Shown: piece after piece, positions 8,502 to 15,975 of the stretch | Layout of the letters: every line of letters starts with the position of its first letter | How positions within the stretch are numbered: position 1 is the first letter of the stretch | NCBI GenBank assembly: GCA_029907475.1 | Contig: JARYLU010000031.1 | Location: forward strand, 1-33,503 | Origin: Bacillota bacterium | GTDB taxonomy: Bacteria > Bacillota > DSM-12270 > Thermacetogeniales > Thermacetogeniaceae | Length of the DNA stretch: 33,503 nt | Reading direction: 5' to 3' | The notes under the pieces: generated by a model | Database searches by the model: none | What the model saw: only the letters and a program-made list of their open reading frames with translations | Told to the model about the DNA's origin: nothing | Program-made: the position numbers and the translations under genes

Positions 8502-10601
8502 TTATATCGGCAGATATAGGGCGTCGGCAGCCAGGGTGCCGGAGATGATTACCGCCTCGATGCCCGCCCCCGGAAAAACGCCGGCGCCGGCCAGGTAGAG
8601 CCGCTCCACGGGGCTTTTGGCCGGCGGCCGCCACTGACCGGCGGCGGGGCCGTAAATGGCACCGCCCGTCGTCCAGGCATAGCGGGCGAACGTGGCCGGG
8701 CTAGCCTCCTCCCGGAAGACAATGTGCTCCCGCAGGCCGGACAGCACCAGTTCCGCCAGGGCGACCAGCGCGTCGCCGAACTCTCTTTTGCGCCGGGCAT
8801 AGTCGGGCATCCGGCGGTCCCAGGTTGTTGCCTCCACCCGGGGGACCAGGGTCAGCAGGGTGATGGCGGCGTGTCCGGGCGGCGCCAGGCCGGGGTCCAC
8901 CCTGGAAGGAGTCATTATACCCAGTCCCCGGCCGTCTTCGGTGTAAACCAGCGTGACCGGCTCCAGCTCCGGTACGAAGTCGACGCCCAGGAAGACCGCA
9001 AAAGCCGACGTGGAAAATTCCAGTCCCTCTACGCGCCGCACGAAGTCGGGCGGCAGATGTTCCCGCCCCACCAGTTCCAGGAAGGTCTTGCGGACGTCGG
9101 CGCCTGCGATAACGGCCCCGGCACGGTGGACCTGTCCGCCGGCCAGGATTACGCCCGCGGCCCGGCCTCCCTCGATGAGGATGCGCTTTACGGGCGCGCG
9201 CAGGAGCACCCGGCCGCCGTGCGCCTCGATCACCTCCGCCAACGCGTCGGCAAGGGCCTGGGAGCCACCCACAGGGTAGTAGCCGCCGTCGAAGTAGTAG
9301 CCGAAAAGGGGGGCCATCTGGCCAACGGTGAGCGTTTCCGGCCGGTCGCTCAGGTAGCCCGTCAGGAGGAGCAGGAACCGTTTCAGAGATGCGTCCTGGA
9401 AAAACCGATCCAGCACGACGGTGTAGGGGATGTCCATCCAGCGGAAGGCATACGGGTGGGTGCGCGGGTAGGCCAGCATCTCCTCCGGCGTACGCGGCGG
9501 GCACGGCACGCCGCCGGTGCGCTCCACGTCGGCGTAGAGGTCGCGGTACACGGCCTCCATCTCGGCGAAGAAGGCAGCTATAGCCTCCCGCTCTGCGGGA
9601 AAGCGCGCCTGCAGAGCCCTGACCAGTTCCTCCGCCGTGCCGGGCACCTTGAGCCGGAAGCCGGGCAGCACGTACTCGTGGCCTACCCGCCGCCATTCCA
9701 GCCGATCGCCGATCTCCAGCCGGCGCAGAAGATTGGTCACCGGGCCGCGCGGTCCCAGCCCGCTAATGTCGTGCACGCCCGCGTCGAAGACGTAGCGCAG
9801 CCGCTCGCCGTCCCGCTGCACGTGTCGCTCCCACGAGGTGCAGAAGCCGCCCGGCCGGTGGTGCTGCTCCGCCACCAGCACCTTCAGGCCCCGCCGCGCC
9901 AGGAGGGCCGCCGCCGTAAGGCCGCCGATGCCTGCACCCACCACAACGACGTCGTGTTCGGCTTCACCGGCCGGCCGCCCGGGGCCGAAGACCGGGTCCG
10001 GCCACCGGTAGGGCTCTCGGGCAGCTATCTCCTGCGCCAGAATGCGCTTGGGGTACCAGCTGGGGAAAAGAAGGGAAAAAGCGATGCCGGCCGCGATGCC
10101 GGCGTTGGGTAGCGCCACCGTCAGCCAGAGCCGCGCCTGCGGCCAGGGCGTGGCCATCACCCCGAGGACGGCGTTGAGGGTGAAAACGATTCCCCAGACG
10201 GCGGTGATGATCTCGTTCGTACGGTGGAAGAGGGGGTTGTCCCAGTACTCGCGCGGCCAGTCCTCGCGGGCGTACTGGTAGGTGAAGGGCGAACCGGCCA
10301 GGAGCGTCCCCCAGGCCATCAGCGCCAGGGTAGCGCCGACCAGCACGGCACTATAGGCCTGAAAAAGCGGGGAACCCAGGACGACGGTCACCGCGAAATG
10401 GGCGGCAAAAAAAGCAAGCGTCACCAGCTCCATCGCCCTGGCCTGCCGCAGCCGGAAGCGATAGGCGTTTAAGACCAGTGCGGCCCCCAGCCCAGCCGTC
10501 ACCGCCTCCGTCCAGAGGCCGGGGCCCGAGAGCGTCCAGTACAGGATCCAGGGGACAAAGCCGATGAAAATCCAGACCGTGCCGGGTATTTTCTTACCCA
10601 T
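8502..10601 (-). CDS. Membrane-anchored phytoene desaturase-like FAD oxidoreductase
   Basis: The 699-aa protein joins two parts. Residues 1-190 contain about six hydrophobic helices (for example GTVWIFIGFVPWILYW and IITAVWGIVFTLNAVLGVMA). From residue 215 a CrtI/CrtN-type flavoenzyme begins with the dinucleotide-binding motif DVVVVGAGIGGLTAAALLARRGLKV...RPGG. It ends with the family's C-terminal FAD motif (LYLAGAGVFPGAGIEAVIISG). Such enzymes desaturate, isomerise or oxidise carotenoids and related polyisoprenoids at membranes. The helical domain might hold the protein in the bilayer or handle the lipid substrate. No phytoene synthase (CrtM/CrtB) is in the window, so the substrate is unknown. 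The ATG overlaps the PadR stop by 8 bases, so it is co-transcribed and coupled to that regulator. Confidence 0.82.
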   Translation of the reverse strand: MGKKIPGTVWIFIGFVPWILYWTLSGPGLWTEAVTAGLGAALVLNAYRFRLRQARAMELVTLAFFAAHFAVTVVLGSPLFQAYSAVLVGATLALMAWGTLLAGSPFTYQYAREDWPREYWDNPLFHRTNEIITAVWGIVFTLNAVLGVMATPWPQARLWLTVALPNAGIAAGIAFSLLFPSWYPKRILAQEIAAREPYRWPDPVFGPGRPAGEAEHDVVVVGAGIGGLTAAALLARRGLKVLVAEQHHRPGGFCTSWERHVQRDGERLRYVFDAGVHDISGLGPRGPVTNLLRRLEIGDRLEWRRVGHEYVLPGFRLKVPGTAEELVRALQARFPAEREAIAAFFAEMEAVYRDLYADVERTGGVPCPPRTPEEMLAYPRTHPYAFRWMDIPYTVVLDRFFQDASLKRFLLLLTGYLSDRPETLTVGQMAPLFGYYFDGGYYPVGGSQALADALAEVIEAHGGRVLLRAPVKRILIEGGRAAGVILAGGQVHRAGAVIAGADVRKTFLELVGREHLPPDFVRRVEGLEFSTSAFAVFLGVDFVPELEPVTLVYTEDGRGLGIMTPSRVDPGLAPPGHAAITLLTLVPRVEATTWDRRMPDYARRKREFGDALVALAELVLSGLREHIVFREEASPATFARYAWTTGGAIYGPAAGQWRPPAKSPVERLYLAGAGVFPGAGIEAVIISGTLAADALYLPI

Positions 10602-11154
10602 GGGCCTTTCCCTCCTGCATGACCGCGGCCAGCGCGGTGTCGCACCAATTGACGACCATCTGGGCGAAGCGGCGGCCGAATTCCAGAGTAAGGGACCAGT
10701 AGCGGGCGTCCTCGCGGGCTCCGGTAAGGGCCGCGTAGTGAGGGATCAGCGGGGCAATCTCCTCTTCGTAGCGCCGCAGAAGATCGGCGTAGTGCGCGCG
10801 CCACATTTTCAGGTGGGCGGCCAGGACCGCCGGGTCCACCTGGCGGCCGAAGAAGACCCTCACCAGCAGGGGATCGCGCGGCTGCGGTATCTCCGGCGGC
10901 GCGGCCAGCCAACGCCGGAGTTCCTCCCGCCCGGCTTCGGTAACGCGGTACACCTTGCGGCTCGGTCTGCCTTCCTGGTGCTCGACGGTCACCGCAACCC
11001 AGCCGCGCTCCCGCATCTGGTTCAGGGTGCGGTAAATCTGGGGCAGGGTGGCGTTCCAGAAAAAATGGATCGATTGCTCGAAGGCGGCCTTGAGTTCGTA
11101 CCCGGTAGCCGGGCGGTAGCTGAGGAGACCCAAAAGGGCGTGGGGTAAAGACAT
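10594..11154 (-). CDS. PadR-family transcriptional regulator
   Basis: The 186-aa protein has the PadR winged helix in its first 80 residues (LLGLLSYRPATGYELKAAFEQ, then LPQIYRTLNQMRERGWV and the wing RPSRKVYRVTEAGREELRRWL). It is followed by the helical C-terminal dimerisation domain (Vir_act_alpha_C) with an LLVRVFFG segment. PadR proteins are usually repressors of their own operon that respond to small hydrophobic or phenolic ligands. It is the first gene of a two-gene operon with the flavoenzyme. A strong promoter with a palindrome over its -10 lies upstream, which fits autorepression. Confidence 0.88.
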   Translation of the reverse strand: MSLPHALLGLLSYRPATGYELKAAFEQSIHFFWNATLPQIYRTLNQMRERGWVAVTVEHQEGRPSRKVYRVTEAGREELRRWLAAPPEIPQPRDPLLVRVFFGRQVDPAVLAAHLKMWRAHYADLLRRYEEEIAPLIPHYAALTGAREDARYWSLTLEFGRRFAQMVVNWCDTALAAVMQEGKAHG

Positions 11155-11189
11155 GGCCTTAAATCCTTATCAAAGTGGTTAAATATAAC

Positions 11190-11226
11190 TATGTACATAT
11201 TATATTACGCATATATTCGTTGTCAA
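11190..11226 (-). promoter_or_regulatory. Promoter of the padR operon with overlapping palindrome
   Basis: On the minus strand TTGACA (11226-11221) and TATAAT (11204-11199) are 16 bases apart, a near-consensus sigma-A promoter. Immediately after the -10 lies the perfect palindrome TATGTACATA at 11190-11199, sharing one base with it. ATGT/ACAT half-sites are typical of PadR operators, so PadR probably represses from here. Confidence 0.7.
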
Positions 11227-11524
11227 GTGCGGGAGCGAAGGTGACGAGAAAAGAGGCCGGGCGGGATCACGTTGTTGCGCGATGCCAGAGAACCGCCCGC
11301 TCACTGTCAAGTTTGGTAGCTGGTTTTTGTAAGGTAACTGCCATTAAGACAACCGGAAATAGACACCTTATTCACCTTACAGTATGATAGAGATAGTTGG
11401 GTATGGAAAGCCCTTCTGGCCTGATTTTCATTCGTAGGTTGTGATAATAATTATTATGGAAGTTTGGTAAATATCATACCTTGCTCAATGCCTGGTTTCA
11501 ACAGCATCGCTAAGGAGAATTGCA

Positions 11525-11620
11525 ATGAACCTGCCGTTTATGCAAGCGCACGGTATTTTCAAATTGATAAATTTCTGGCCGGAAAAAGGAACTGGTAAAA
11601 AATTTTTTCTTCCCCCTTGA
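11525..11620 (+). CDS. Possible 31-aa leader ORF upstream of the MerR gene
   Basis: ATG at 11525 has a good ribosome site (AAGGAG, seven bases away) and opens a 31-residue frame beginning MNLPFMQAHGIFK and ending LPP. Its stop overlaps the -35 hexamer of the MerR-type promoter. No family is recognised. It could be a leader peptide, a relic or chance. Apart from this I see nothing convincing in 11227-11616, a 390-base AT-rich spacer between the divergent padR and merR genes. Confidence 0.25.
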   Translation: MNLPFMQAHGIFKLINFWPEKGTGKKFFLPP

Positions 11621-11647
11621 CTTTACCCTAAGGGCAAGGTGTATCGT
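11617..11647 (+). promoter_or_regulatory. MerR-type promoter with 19-bp spacer and dyad operator
   Basis: TTGACT (11617-11622) is separated by exactly 19 bases from TATCGT (11642-11647). The spacer holds the imperfect dyad ACCCTAAGGGCAAGGT. A stretched 19-bp spacer with a central dyad is the hallmark of promoters that MerR-family proteins (such as BmrR and BltR) untwist to activate. It lies just upstream of the MerR gene, so autoactivation on ligand binding is likely. Confidence 0.75.
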
Positions 11648-11678
11648 GAAAACATCCACCGGTGGAGGAGTGTATTTG

Positions 11679-12491
11679 GTGTTTACAATCGGCCAGTTTT
11701 CGAAAATCTGCCGGGTGACCACCAAAACCCTGCGACATTACGACGAATTTGATTTGCTCAAGCCGGCACGGGTCGACCCGTTGACCGGGTACCGGTATTA
11801 CAGTATCGAGCAGATCGACGAGTTTCGCCGGATCGCCCTGCTGAAAGAACTGGGGTTCGGCCTGGAGGCAATCAAACACCTTTTAAAACAGCCCCTGGAC
11901 GCCGCGGAACTGGCGGCGGTGCTAAAGGATCAGACGGATCACATCCAGGAGCGGATAGACGAATACCAACGGGTTTTGGCCAGGATCACCAAAGAAATCA
12001 ATTCTTTGCAAAGGGGGAAGAACATCTTGCAGGCCAATCAGGTAAAGGAGCCGCAAATCAAGGAATTGCCGGCAGTGCAGGTGGCTTCTGTCCGGGAGCG
12101 CGGGCCGTACTCGAAAGTGGGGGAGCTCTTTGGCGAGTTGCTGGGTTTTATTAATATCCATAAGTTGACAGTCAACGGGCCGGGCATCTTTATCCACCAC
12201 GATCCGGAGTACCGGCCGGAAGACGCCGACCTGGAGGTGTGCCTGCCGGTAGCCGGGGAAGTGCCCAGCAGCGGGCGGGTAAGGATCAAAGAACTTCCCG
12301 CCTGCCGGGCGGTGTGCCTGCTGCACGTCGGGCCGTACGACCAGGTGGGCCAGACTTACGCAAGCATCCTGCAATATATCGCTGAAAAGCAGTTGACGAC
12401 CACCGGCCCCTCGCGGGAGGTATATTTGGTGGGCCCCATGGGAGTGCCGCCGGAAAAATACGTCACTGAGGTTCAGTTTCCCGTAGCTTAA
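11679..12491 (+). CDS. MerR-family regulator with GyrI-like ligand-binding domain (BmrR/BltR type)
   Basis: The 270-aa regulator starts with a MerR helix-turn-helix (FTIGQFSKICRVTTKTLRHYDEFDLLKP). A linking coiled coil follows at about residues 75-115. The C-terminal GyrI-like small-molecule domain (IKELPAVQVASVRERGPYSKVG onwards, with a second half RIKELPACRAVCLLHVGPYDQVG) is of the kind that binds hydrophobic cations in BmrR. I chose GTG 11679 because GGAGGAG lies eight bases upstream and family members start with M-F/Y-x-IG-F. A GTG at 11646 is in frame but overlaps the promoter. No efflux pump is adjacent; the next gene is a stand-alone GyrI-like protein. Confidence 0.85.
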   Translation: MFTIGQFSKICRVTTKTLRHYDEFDLLKPARVDPLTGYRYYSIEQIDEFRRIALLKELGFGLEAIKHLLKQPLDAAELAAVLKDQTDHIQERIDEYQRVLARITKEINSLQRGKNILQANQVKEPQIKELPAVQVASVRERGPYSKVGELFGELLGFINIHKLTVNGPGIFIHHDPEYRPEDADLEVCLPVAGEVPSSGRVRIKELPACRAVCLLHVGPYDQVGQTYASILQYIAEKQLTTTGPSREVYLVGPMGVPPEKYVTEVQFPVA

Positions 12492-12501
12492 GAGAATCCT
12501 C

Positions 12502-12568
12502 TTGACTTAAACCGGAAAAATTTCAAGGTCCCTGCCTGGCCAGGAGGAGAGGGTTCTTCCTGGCCAGG
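12502..12568 (+). promoter_or_regulatory. Twin palindromes and possible promoter before the GyrI-like gene
   Basis: The 10-base palindrome CCTGGCCAGG occurs at 12535-12544 and again at 12559-12568, 24 bases apart centre to centre, just over two helical turns. The two copies could also pair into one hairpin. A TTGACT -35-like hexamer stands at 12502-12507. The arrangement looks like a two-site operator, but the binding protein is unknown. Confidence 0.4.
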
Positions 12569-12630
12569 TGGAGCCCGGGAAGATGATTCTCTTTGTTCTG
12601 CGCGAGTCAGCAATAAGGGGTGAAATTGCA

Positions 12631-13248
12631 ATGGGTAAAGTTGATCTAAAAAAAGAACTCAAGCATTTATACAGTTCGTCTTCCCAAGAAGTAGCCATTG
12701 TAGATGTTCCACCGATGAATTTTCTAATGGCGGACGGCGCCGGTAACCCGAATACGGTAAAGGAGTTTACGGAGACAGTAGAAGCTTTATACAGCCTGTC
12801 ATATACTCTTAAATTTATGGTTAAGAAGAAAGAAGCTGCCGCGGATTATACGGTTATGCCCCTGGAAGGTCTCTGGTGGACCGATGACATGACTGAGTTC
12901 AGCATGGAAAACAAAGACATTTGGAAATGGACTTTAATGATCAGGCAGCCTGACCTCATCACCGGGGAATTGGTTGCTGAGGCCGTTGAACAGGCGGCCA
13001 AAAAGAAAAACTTGCCTGCGCTCTCGAGGGTCAGATTGGAAAGTTTCCATGAGGGGTTGGCGGCCCAAATAATGCATCTCGGCCCGTATTCCGCCGAAGG
13101 CCCGACTATCGAGAAACTTCATAATTTCATCACCGCAAACGGGTATGAATTAGCGGGGAAACATCATGAGATTTACCTTAGCGATCCCCGCAAGACAGCC
13201 CCGGAAAAAATAAAAACTATTCTGCGGCAACCGATCAGAAAAAAATAA
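12631..13248 (+). CDS. Stand-alone GyrI-like small-molecule-binding protein
   Basis: The 205-aa protein begins MGKVDLKKELKHLYSSS. It carries the GyrI-like (SOUL/AraC effector-binding) fold as two repeats: VAIVDVPPMNFLMADGAGNPN with LYSLSYTLKFM, and later SFHEGLAAQIMHLGPYSAEGPTI with GYELAGKHHEIYLSDPRKTAPEK. Aromatic residues (GLWW, WKW) suit a hydrophobic pocket. Stand-alone members bind or hydrolyse hydrophobic drugs. It follows the MerR/GyrI gene with the same ligand-domain fold, so both may answer the same compound. I took ATG 12631 because AAGGGGTGA precedes it and homologues start MxKxDLKKELK; the longer frame to 12568 lacks a ribosome site. Confidence 0.85.
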   Translation: MGKVDLKKELKHLYSSSSQEVAIVDVPPMNFLMADGAGNPNTVKEFTETVEALYSLSYTLKFMVKKKEAAADYTVMPLEGLWWTDDMTEFSMENKDIWKWTLMIRQPDLITGELVAEAVEQAAKKKNLPALSRVRLESFHEGLAAQIMHLGPYSAEGPTIEKLHNFITANGYELAGKHHEIYLSDPRKTAPEKIKTILRQPIRKK

Positions 13249-13508
13249 TCCACGAGAAGCCTACCTATAGGTAACCCAGTATTGGGCCATCCTCTCTAGC
13301 TTCTTGTGATGCTGCTTTCTTCACCCTTTCATCTACAAGAAGGAGGGGGCCTTTCCTGCTTCCAGCCCCCGCAGTCCTTCGCGACTTTATACTGTACTAT
13401 CGGACGCCACTAAGCTGATCCCTGTTCGGGAAGAGCGCCTGGTATCGACAATGCTTCGAAGATGATTGAGGTGGCGTTGCGCAAGGCAAAACCCGACAGC
13501 GAGGTTTT
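13249..13508. other. Spacer with no recognised gene
   Basis: The 260 bases between convergent genes contain a GGGGGC/GCCCCC inverted repeat around 13343-13375 and a CTTCTTGT/ACAAGAAG pair around 13301-13343. Either could fold at the end of the GyrI-like transcript. Nothing else is recognised. Confidence 0.3.
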
Positions 13509-13628
13509 CTATTTTTTCCTTTGCGCCTGCTTCCTCCGGGAAAAATACACTACGACTCCCACACAAACACCCAGGATAAACAGGGAACCATAGTTGAATA
13601 AGAACGGTATTTTATAAGCTACTTCCAT
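13509..13628 (-). CDS. Small single-pass membrane protein
   Basis: The 39-aa protein starting MEVAYKIPFLF has one hydrophobic helix (NYGSLFILGVCVGVVVYF) and a strongly basic tail (SRRKQAQRKK), giving an N-out, C-in orientation by the positive-inside rule. AAAGGAG lies about ten bases before the ATG at 13628. I do not recognise a family. It is the last member of a minus-strand series of small membrane proteins starting at 14366. Confidence 0.4.
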   Translation of the reverse strand: MEVAYKIPFLFNYGSLFILGVCVGVVVYFSRRKQAQRKK

Positions 13629-13730
13629 TACCTCTTTTCTCCTTTCGCCATTCCTTCCCGCCACACGGATGCTGCCGCCCTTAGGCGTTGGGTCCATGAC
13701 TAAAAAATTGACTCCCAGGTTCCTGTGCTT

Positions 13731-13937
13731 TTACCCCTTTCTCTTGTTTCGGCTGGCAAGCATGACCATTACCTGCAAACTGCACAGCACATACCCCTGA
13801 TGCACAGTCCCATCCCGCTGTGAGGGAGAATCATTCCCCAGAACGGGAAATGCGGAAGCGACTCTTTTGCCATCGCGGCCCTCCCTCGTTTTGGAGCCGG
13901 ACCCCGCCCGGCAGCACCCCAGGATTAGTTCGTCCAT
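13731..13937 (-). CDS. Hypothetical 68-aa protein, doubtful
   Basis: An open frame starting MDELILGCCRAGSG overlaps nothing else and follows the membrane-protein gene at 13963-14331 in the same direction. The ribosome site is weak, the composition is ordinary and there is no recognised motif. It may be spurious; its position in the series is the only support. Confidence 0.2.
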   Translation of the reverse strand: MDELILGCCRAGSGSKTREGRDGKRVASAFPVLGNDSPSQRDGTVHQGYVLCSLQVMVMLASRNKRKG

Positions 13938-13962
13938 ATTTTCTACTTTCTTGTCCTGTCCT

Positions 13963-14331
13963 TTACCCCGAGTTAGTCCAAATGTCCATTCTTTTGAACC
14001 GCCAGCGGCCAAGGCCGTAAAAAAGGCAGCCCGTAATCAAGCTGAGCAACAGAGAAGCTAACGGGTGAGCCTGGATTAACTGCGGTAGAAGATTTTTTCT
14101 CTCCATGCCAATAAGGACAAAAATGGCCGACGTACAACCCCAAAAAAGAACCTCGGCAAAGCGGGCATGCCAGCGTTTACTGCTGCCGGTAAGCAAGAAT
14201 ACAAATGCACTGAGCAGAAAACCGGCAATCACCCAGGCCGCCTCCAGTAAATTGAGCGCCAGCCGGCTGAGAAACAAATGCGAAAATTCCCAGGGGGGAA
14301 GGGTAAGGGCAGACAAAGAAGGTAATATCAC
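13963..14331 (-). CDS. Hypothetical membrane protein with about four helices
   Basis: The 122-aa protein has hydrophobic stretches LALNLLEAAWVIAGFLLSAFVFLL, FAEVLFWGCTSAIFVLIG and LASLLLSLITGCLFYGLG, plus a weaker N-terminal one, ending in a basic tail. No family is recognised. GTG 14331 overlaps the stop of the 12-codon leader ORF (GTGA), and GAGGAG inside that ORF serves as its ribosome site, so translation appears coupled to the leader. Confidence 0.5.
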   Translation of the reverse strand: MILPSLSALTLPPWEFSHLFLSRLALNLLEAAWVIAGFLLSAFVFLLTGSSKRWHARFAEVLFWGCTSAIFVLIGMERKNLLPQLIQAHPLASLLLSLITGCLFYGLGRWRFKRMDIWTNSG

Positions 14332-14366
14332 CAAATCCGCTCCTCAAAGCCCTGATGTTCGTCCAA
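14328..14366 (-). CDS. 12-codon leader ORF coupled to the membrane protein
   Basis: TTG 14366 with ribosome site GGGGAGGG reads MDEHQGFEERIW and stops at a TGA that overlaps the GTG start of the next gene. The peptide start and its upstream region recur at 8304-8417. It could be a translated leader controlling the membrane-protein gene, or the stump of a longer gene whose other copy is at 8149-8336. Confidence 0.35.
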   Translation of the reverse strand: MDEHQGFEERIW

Positions 14367-14444
14367 GATGCCACCCTCCCCTTAGAGAAGAACCCACTCC
14401 ACAGACAGTCGGATGTAGTAACCTACAGCCTTTTGCGTAAGGAT
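14334..14444 (-). repeat. Copy 2 of the promoter/leader module (partner at 8304-8417)
   Basis: It has the same orientation and roughly 85 percent identity by eye with 8304-8417. Similarity runs from the promoter area through the ribosome site to codon 11 and then stops sharply, leaving the membrane-protein gene downstream. Confidence 0.65.
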
Positions 14445-14613
14445 AACATATAGCAAAAAACACAACGAGTATTTTTCGTAGCTTTTTGTCGGACGGCAAG
14501 CAGGCAGGGAGCCATAGCCCAAAGGTGTTATCCGGCATGTGCTGACGTTGGGAAAGCAGTGGTAAACGGCACCAACCGCCGACCGCCCCGGCAACGGCAC
14601 CTCCACTCTTTCC

Positions 14614-14730
14614 TCAACCACCGCCGGATCTCGCTATCAGGCCGTAAAGCACGAGCAAAACGAGGCCGGGAATGACCATTTTCAGCACGCGCCGCCGCGG
14701 AAGAAGATGACGGATAACTTTTTCCGGCAT
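14614..14730 (-). CDS. Small membrane protein (38 aa)
   Basis: The protein begins MPEKVIRHLLPRRRVLK, followed by a single helix (VIPGLVLLVLYGLIA), and ends RSGGG. The basic N-terminus suggests N-in orientation. Its ATG overlaps the stop of the upstream NTF2-like gene (TGATG), which supports a real coupled gene. No family is recognised. Confidence 0.5.
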   Translation of the reverse strand: MPEKVIRHLLPRRRVLKMVIPGLVLLVLYGLIARSGGG

Positions 14731-15521
14731 CAGCGCCCTCTCCCCGGAAATCCTCCGCGCATCTCCCGGAACCGCTTCTGGGCCCACGGCCCCGACCCGA
14801 TGCATACAATCCGCCACTCTGCAGGCGTCGGTGGGTTAAGCGGGGCCAGCATGACGTAATAGATGTTGCGACCGCTTGACCGGGGATACGGCTGGCGGGT
14901 GAAGAGCCCCGGGTAGCGGGCCCAGGCCTCAACCTCATACTCGAAGAGAACCACCAGCCCAACCTTCTGCACACCATAGAACCCGGTCGAAAGAAGGCGC
15001 AGGCTACGCAATTCCCGCTCCGGCATGGCCGAGCCGTCGTGCCACGCGGGATGAACCCACCTGACCGCGCCGGCGAAGTCCCGGCGCTCCAGGGCCTCGA
15101 AGTACCCGCGCACCGCCTTTTCGGCGTCCTCCCGCCATCCAGCCTCGATGGGGTCCACGGCTGCGAGCCGCCCCTGGGCCTCGCCTTTTTGCAGCGGCGG
15201 CTGTTCTGCGCTCGCCTCCGCGTAGCGCCAGACGTAGCTCTCCAGGGCGCCCGCGTCCCCCGCAGCAACGGCCCGCAGGTAGCCGGCGATCACCCGCCGC
15301 GCGTCTTCTCCCGGGCCGGAAGGAGCCACTTGCACGGCCTCACCGGGTACGGGTTGTGCTGCTTCTCTCTTCAGTTGATGGGAAAATACTAAGACATTAC
15401 CGGCGAAAATGCTGATGCCTGCCGTTACCAGAAACCAGCCCGGCCAACTGACTCGCCACCACTTGACCGCAGCAGGGGCGCTACCAAAACCAGCGGCCAG
15501 ACAGAGGAGAGCCTTCCGCAC
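14730..15521 (-). CDS. Membrane-anchored NTF2-like protein, resembling conjugation accessory proteins
   Basis: One hydrophobic helix (WFLVTAGISIFAGNVLVF) is followed by an extracytoplasmic part with DARRVIAGYLRAVAAGDAGALESYVW and a second unit AVRGYFEALERRDFAGAVRWVHP. This tandem pattern resembles the NTF2-like domains of TcpC-type conjugal-transfer proteins and DUF4829-like proteins. The start is uncertain: GTG 15521 is the best in-frame choice. The gene overlaps the end of the upstream 84-aa membrane ORF by almost 100 bases. That long overlap could mean a frameshift within one original gene with four helices before the NTF2 domain. Confidence 0.5.
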   Translation of the reverse strand: MRKALLCLAAGFGSAPAAVKWWRVSWPGWFLVTAGISIFAGNVLVFSHQLKREAAQPVPGEAVQVAPSGPGEDARRVIAGYLRAVAAGDAGALESYVWRYAEASAEQPPLQKGEAQGRLAAVDPIEAGWREDAEKAVRGYFEALERRDFAGAVRWVHPAWHDGSAMPERELRSLRLLSTGFYGVQKVGLVVLFEYEVEAWARYPGLFTRQPYPRSSGRNIYYVMLAPLNPPTPAEWRIVCIGSGPWAQKRFREMRGGFPGRGR

Positions 15522-15679
15522 GAGTCCCAGAAGAAAAAGAGGGCAACAACACCGGCCGGAAGCGCCGCCAGGAGAAGCACCTTCGCCGCGCGGTGCACCA
15601 GCCCCCACACCGCGAGGCCCACCGAAAGGGCAAAGAGAACCCACAAAATGACGGTGACTGACTTCAGAAACACGTTCAC
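15425..15679 (-). CDS. Small multi-pass membrane protein (84 aa)
   Basis: Helices VTVILWVLFALSVGLAVWGLV, KVLLLAALPAGVVALFFFW and VWPLVLVAPLL are clear. GTG 15679 has AAGGAG four bases upstream. No family is recognised. Its 3' end overlaps the NTF2-like gene in a different frame; a frameshift joining both genes is a real alternative. Confidence 0.5.
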   Translation of the reverse strand: MNVFLKSVTVILWVLFALSVGLAVWGLVHRAAKVLLLAALPAGVVALFFFWDSCGRLSSVWPLVLVAPLLRSSGGESVGRAGFW

Positions 15680-15780
15680 CGCACTCCTTCACACCTGCTG
15701 CTTGTTATGGTCCGTTGCTTGGCGGCACCGCGCAACCGGGAACAGGGAAACCCTGCCATATGCCGGCAAATAAGACGCAA

Positions 15781-15888
15781 TCAACGGCTTAGTAGCATTC
15801 TCCTTATAAGGCAGGCAGCCGCGGCCGGCAAAAGAGCCAGGCCGCCCGCCACCACCGCCGTCGCCGCCCCAAAGCGCCACCATATCAT
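15781..15888 (-). CDS. Possible 35-aa single-helix membrane peptide
   Basis: MIWWRFGAATAVVAGG followed by LALLPAAAACLIRR forms one hydrophobic helix with basic ends. It is the first candidate in the minus-strand series and lies opposite the toxin-antitoxin promoter. No clear ribosome site is seen, so the call is weak. Confidence 0.25.
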   Translation of the reverse strand: MIWWRFGAATAVVAGGLALLPAAAACLIRRMLLSR

Positions 15889-15923
15889 TTGCCCGCGCGG
15901 TTCAGGAACTTGTGCCGGACGAC

Positions 15924-15954
15924 TTGATTTGTCACGCAAATAAGTGATACACTT
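15924..15954 (+). promoter_or_regulatory. Promoter and inverted-repeat operator of the vapBC-type operon
   Basis: TTGATT (15924-15929) and GATACA (15946-15951) are 16 bases apart. The -10 lies inside the perfect inverted repeat AAGTG-ATA-CACTT at 15942-15954. Ribbon-helix-helix antitoxins bind such short repeats, so the antitoxin or the toxin-antitoxin complex likely represses here. Confidence 0.6.
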
Positions 15955-15975
15955 AGTTACGTGGAGGTGGAGCAC

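Noticed and set aside
8724-10112. Long open frame (462 codons) on the plus strand opposite the flavoenzyme
   Set aside because: It mirrors the codon structure of a clearly real gene on the other strand; its composition (His/Arg/Gln rich) and lack of any motif mark it as a shadow of high-GC coding sequence.
11175-11387. 70-codon plus-strand frame between padR and merR
   Set aside because: It starts inside the padR promoter, has no ribosome site, and its sequence shows no motif.
13420-13510. Plus-strand stretch reading IDNASKMIEVALRKAKPDSE
   Set aside because: It looks protein-like but has no start or ribosome site, is short, and matches no family I can name.
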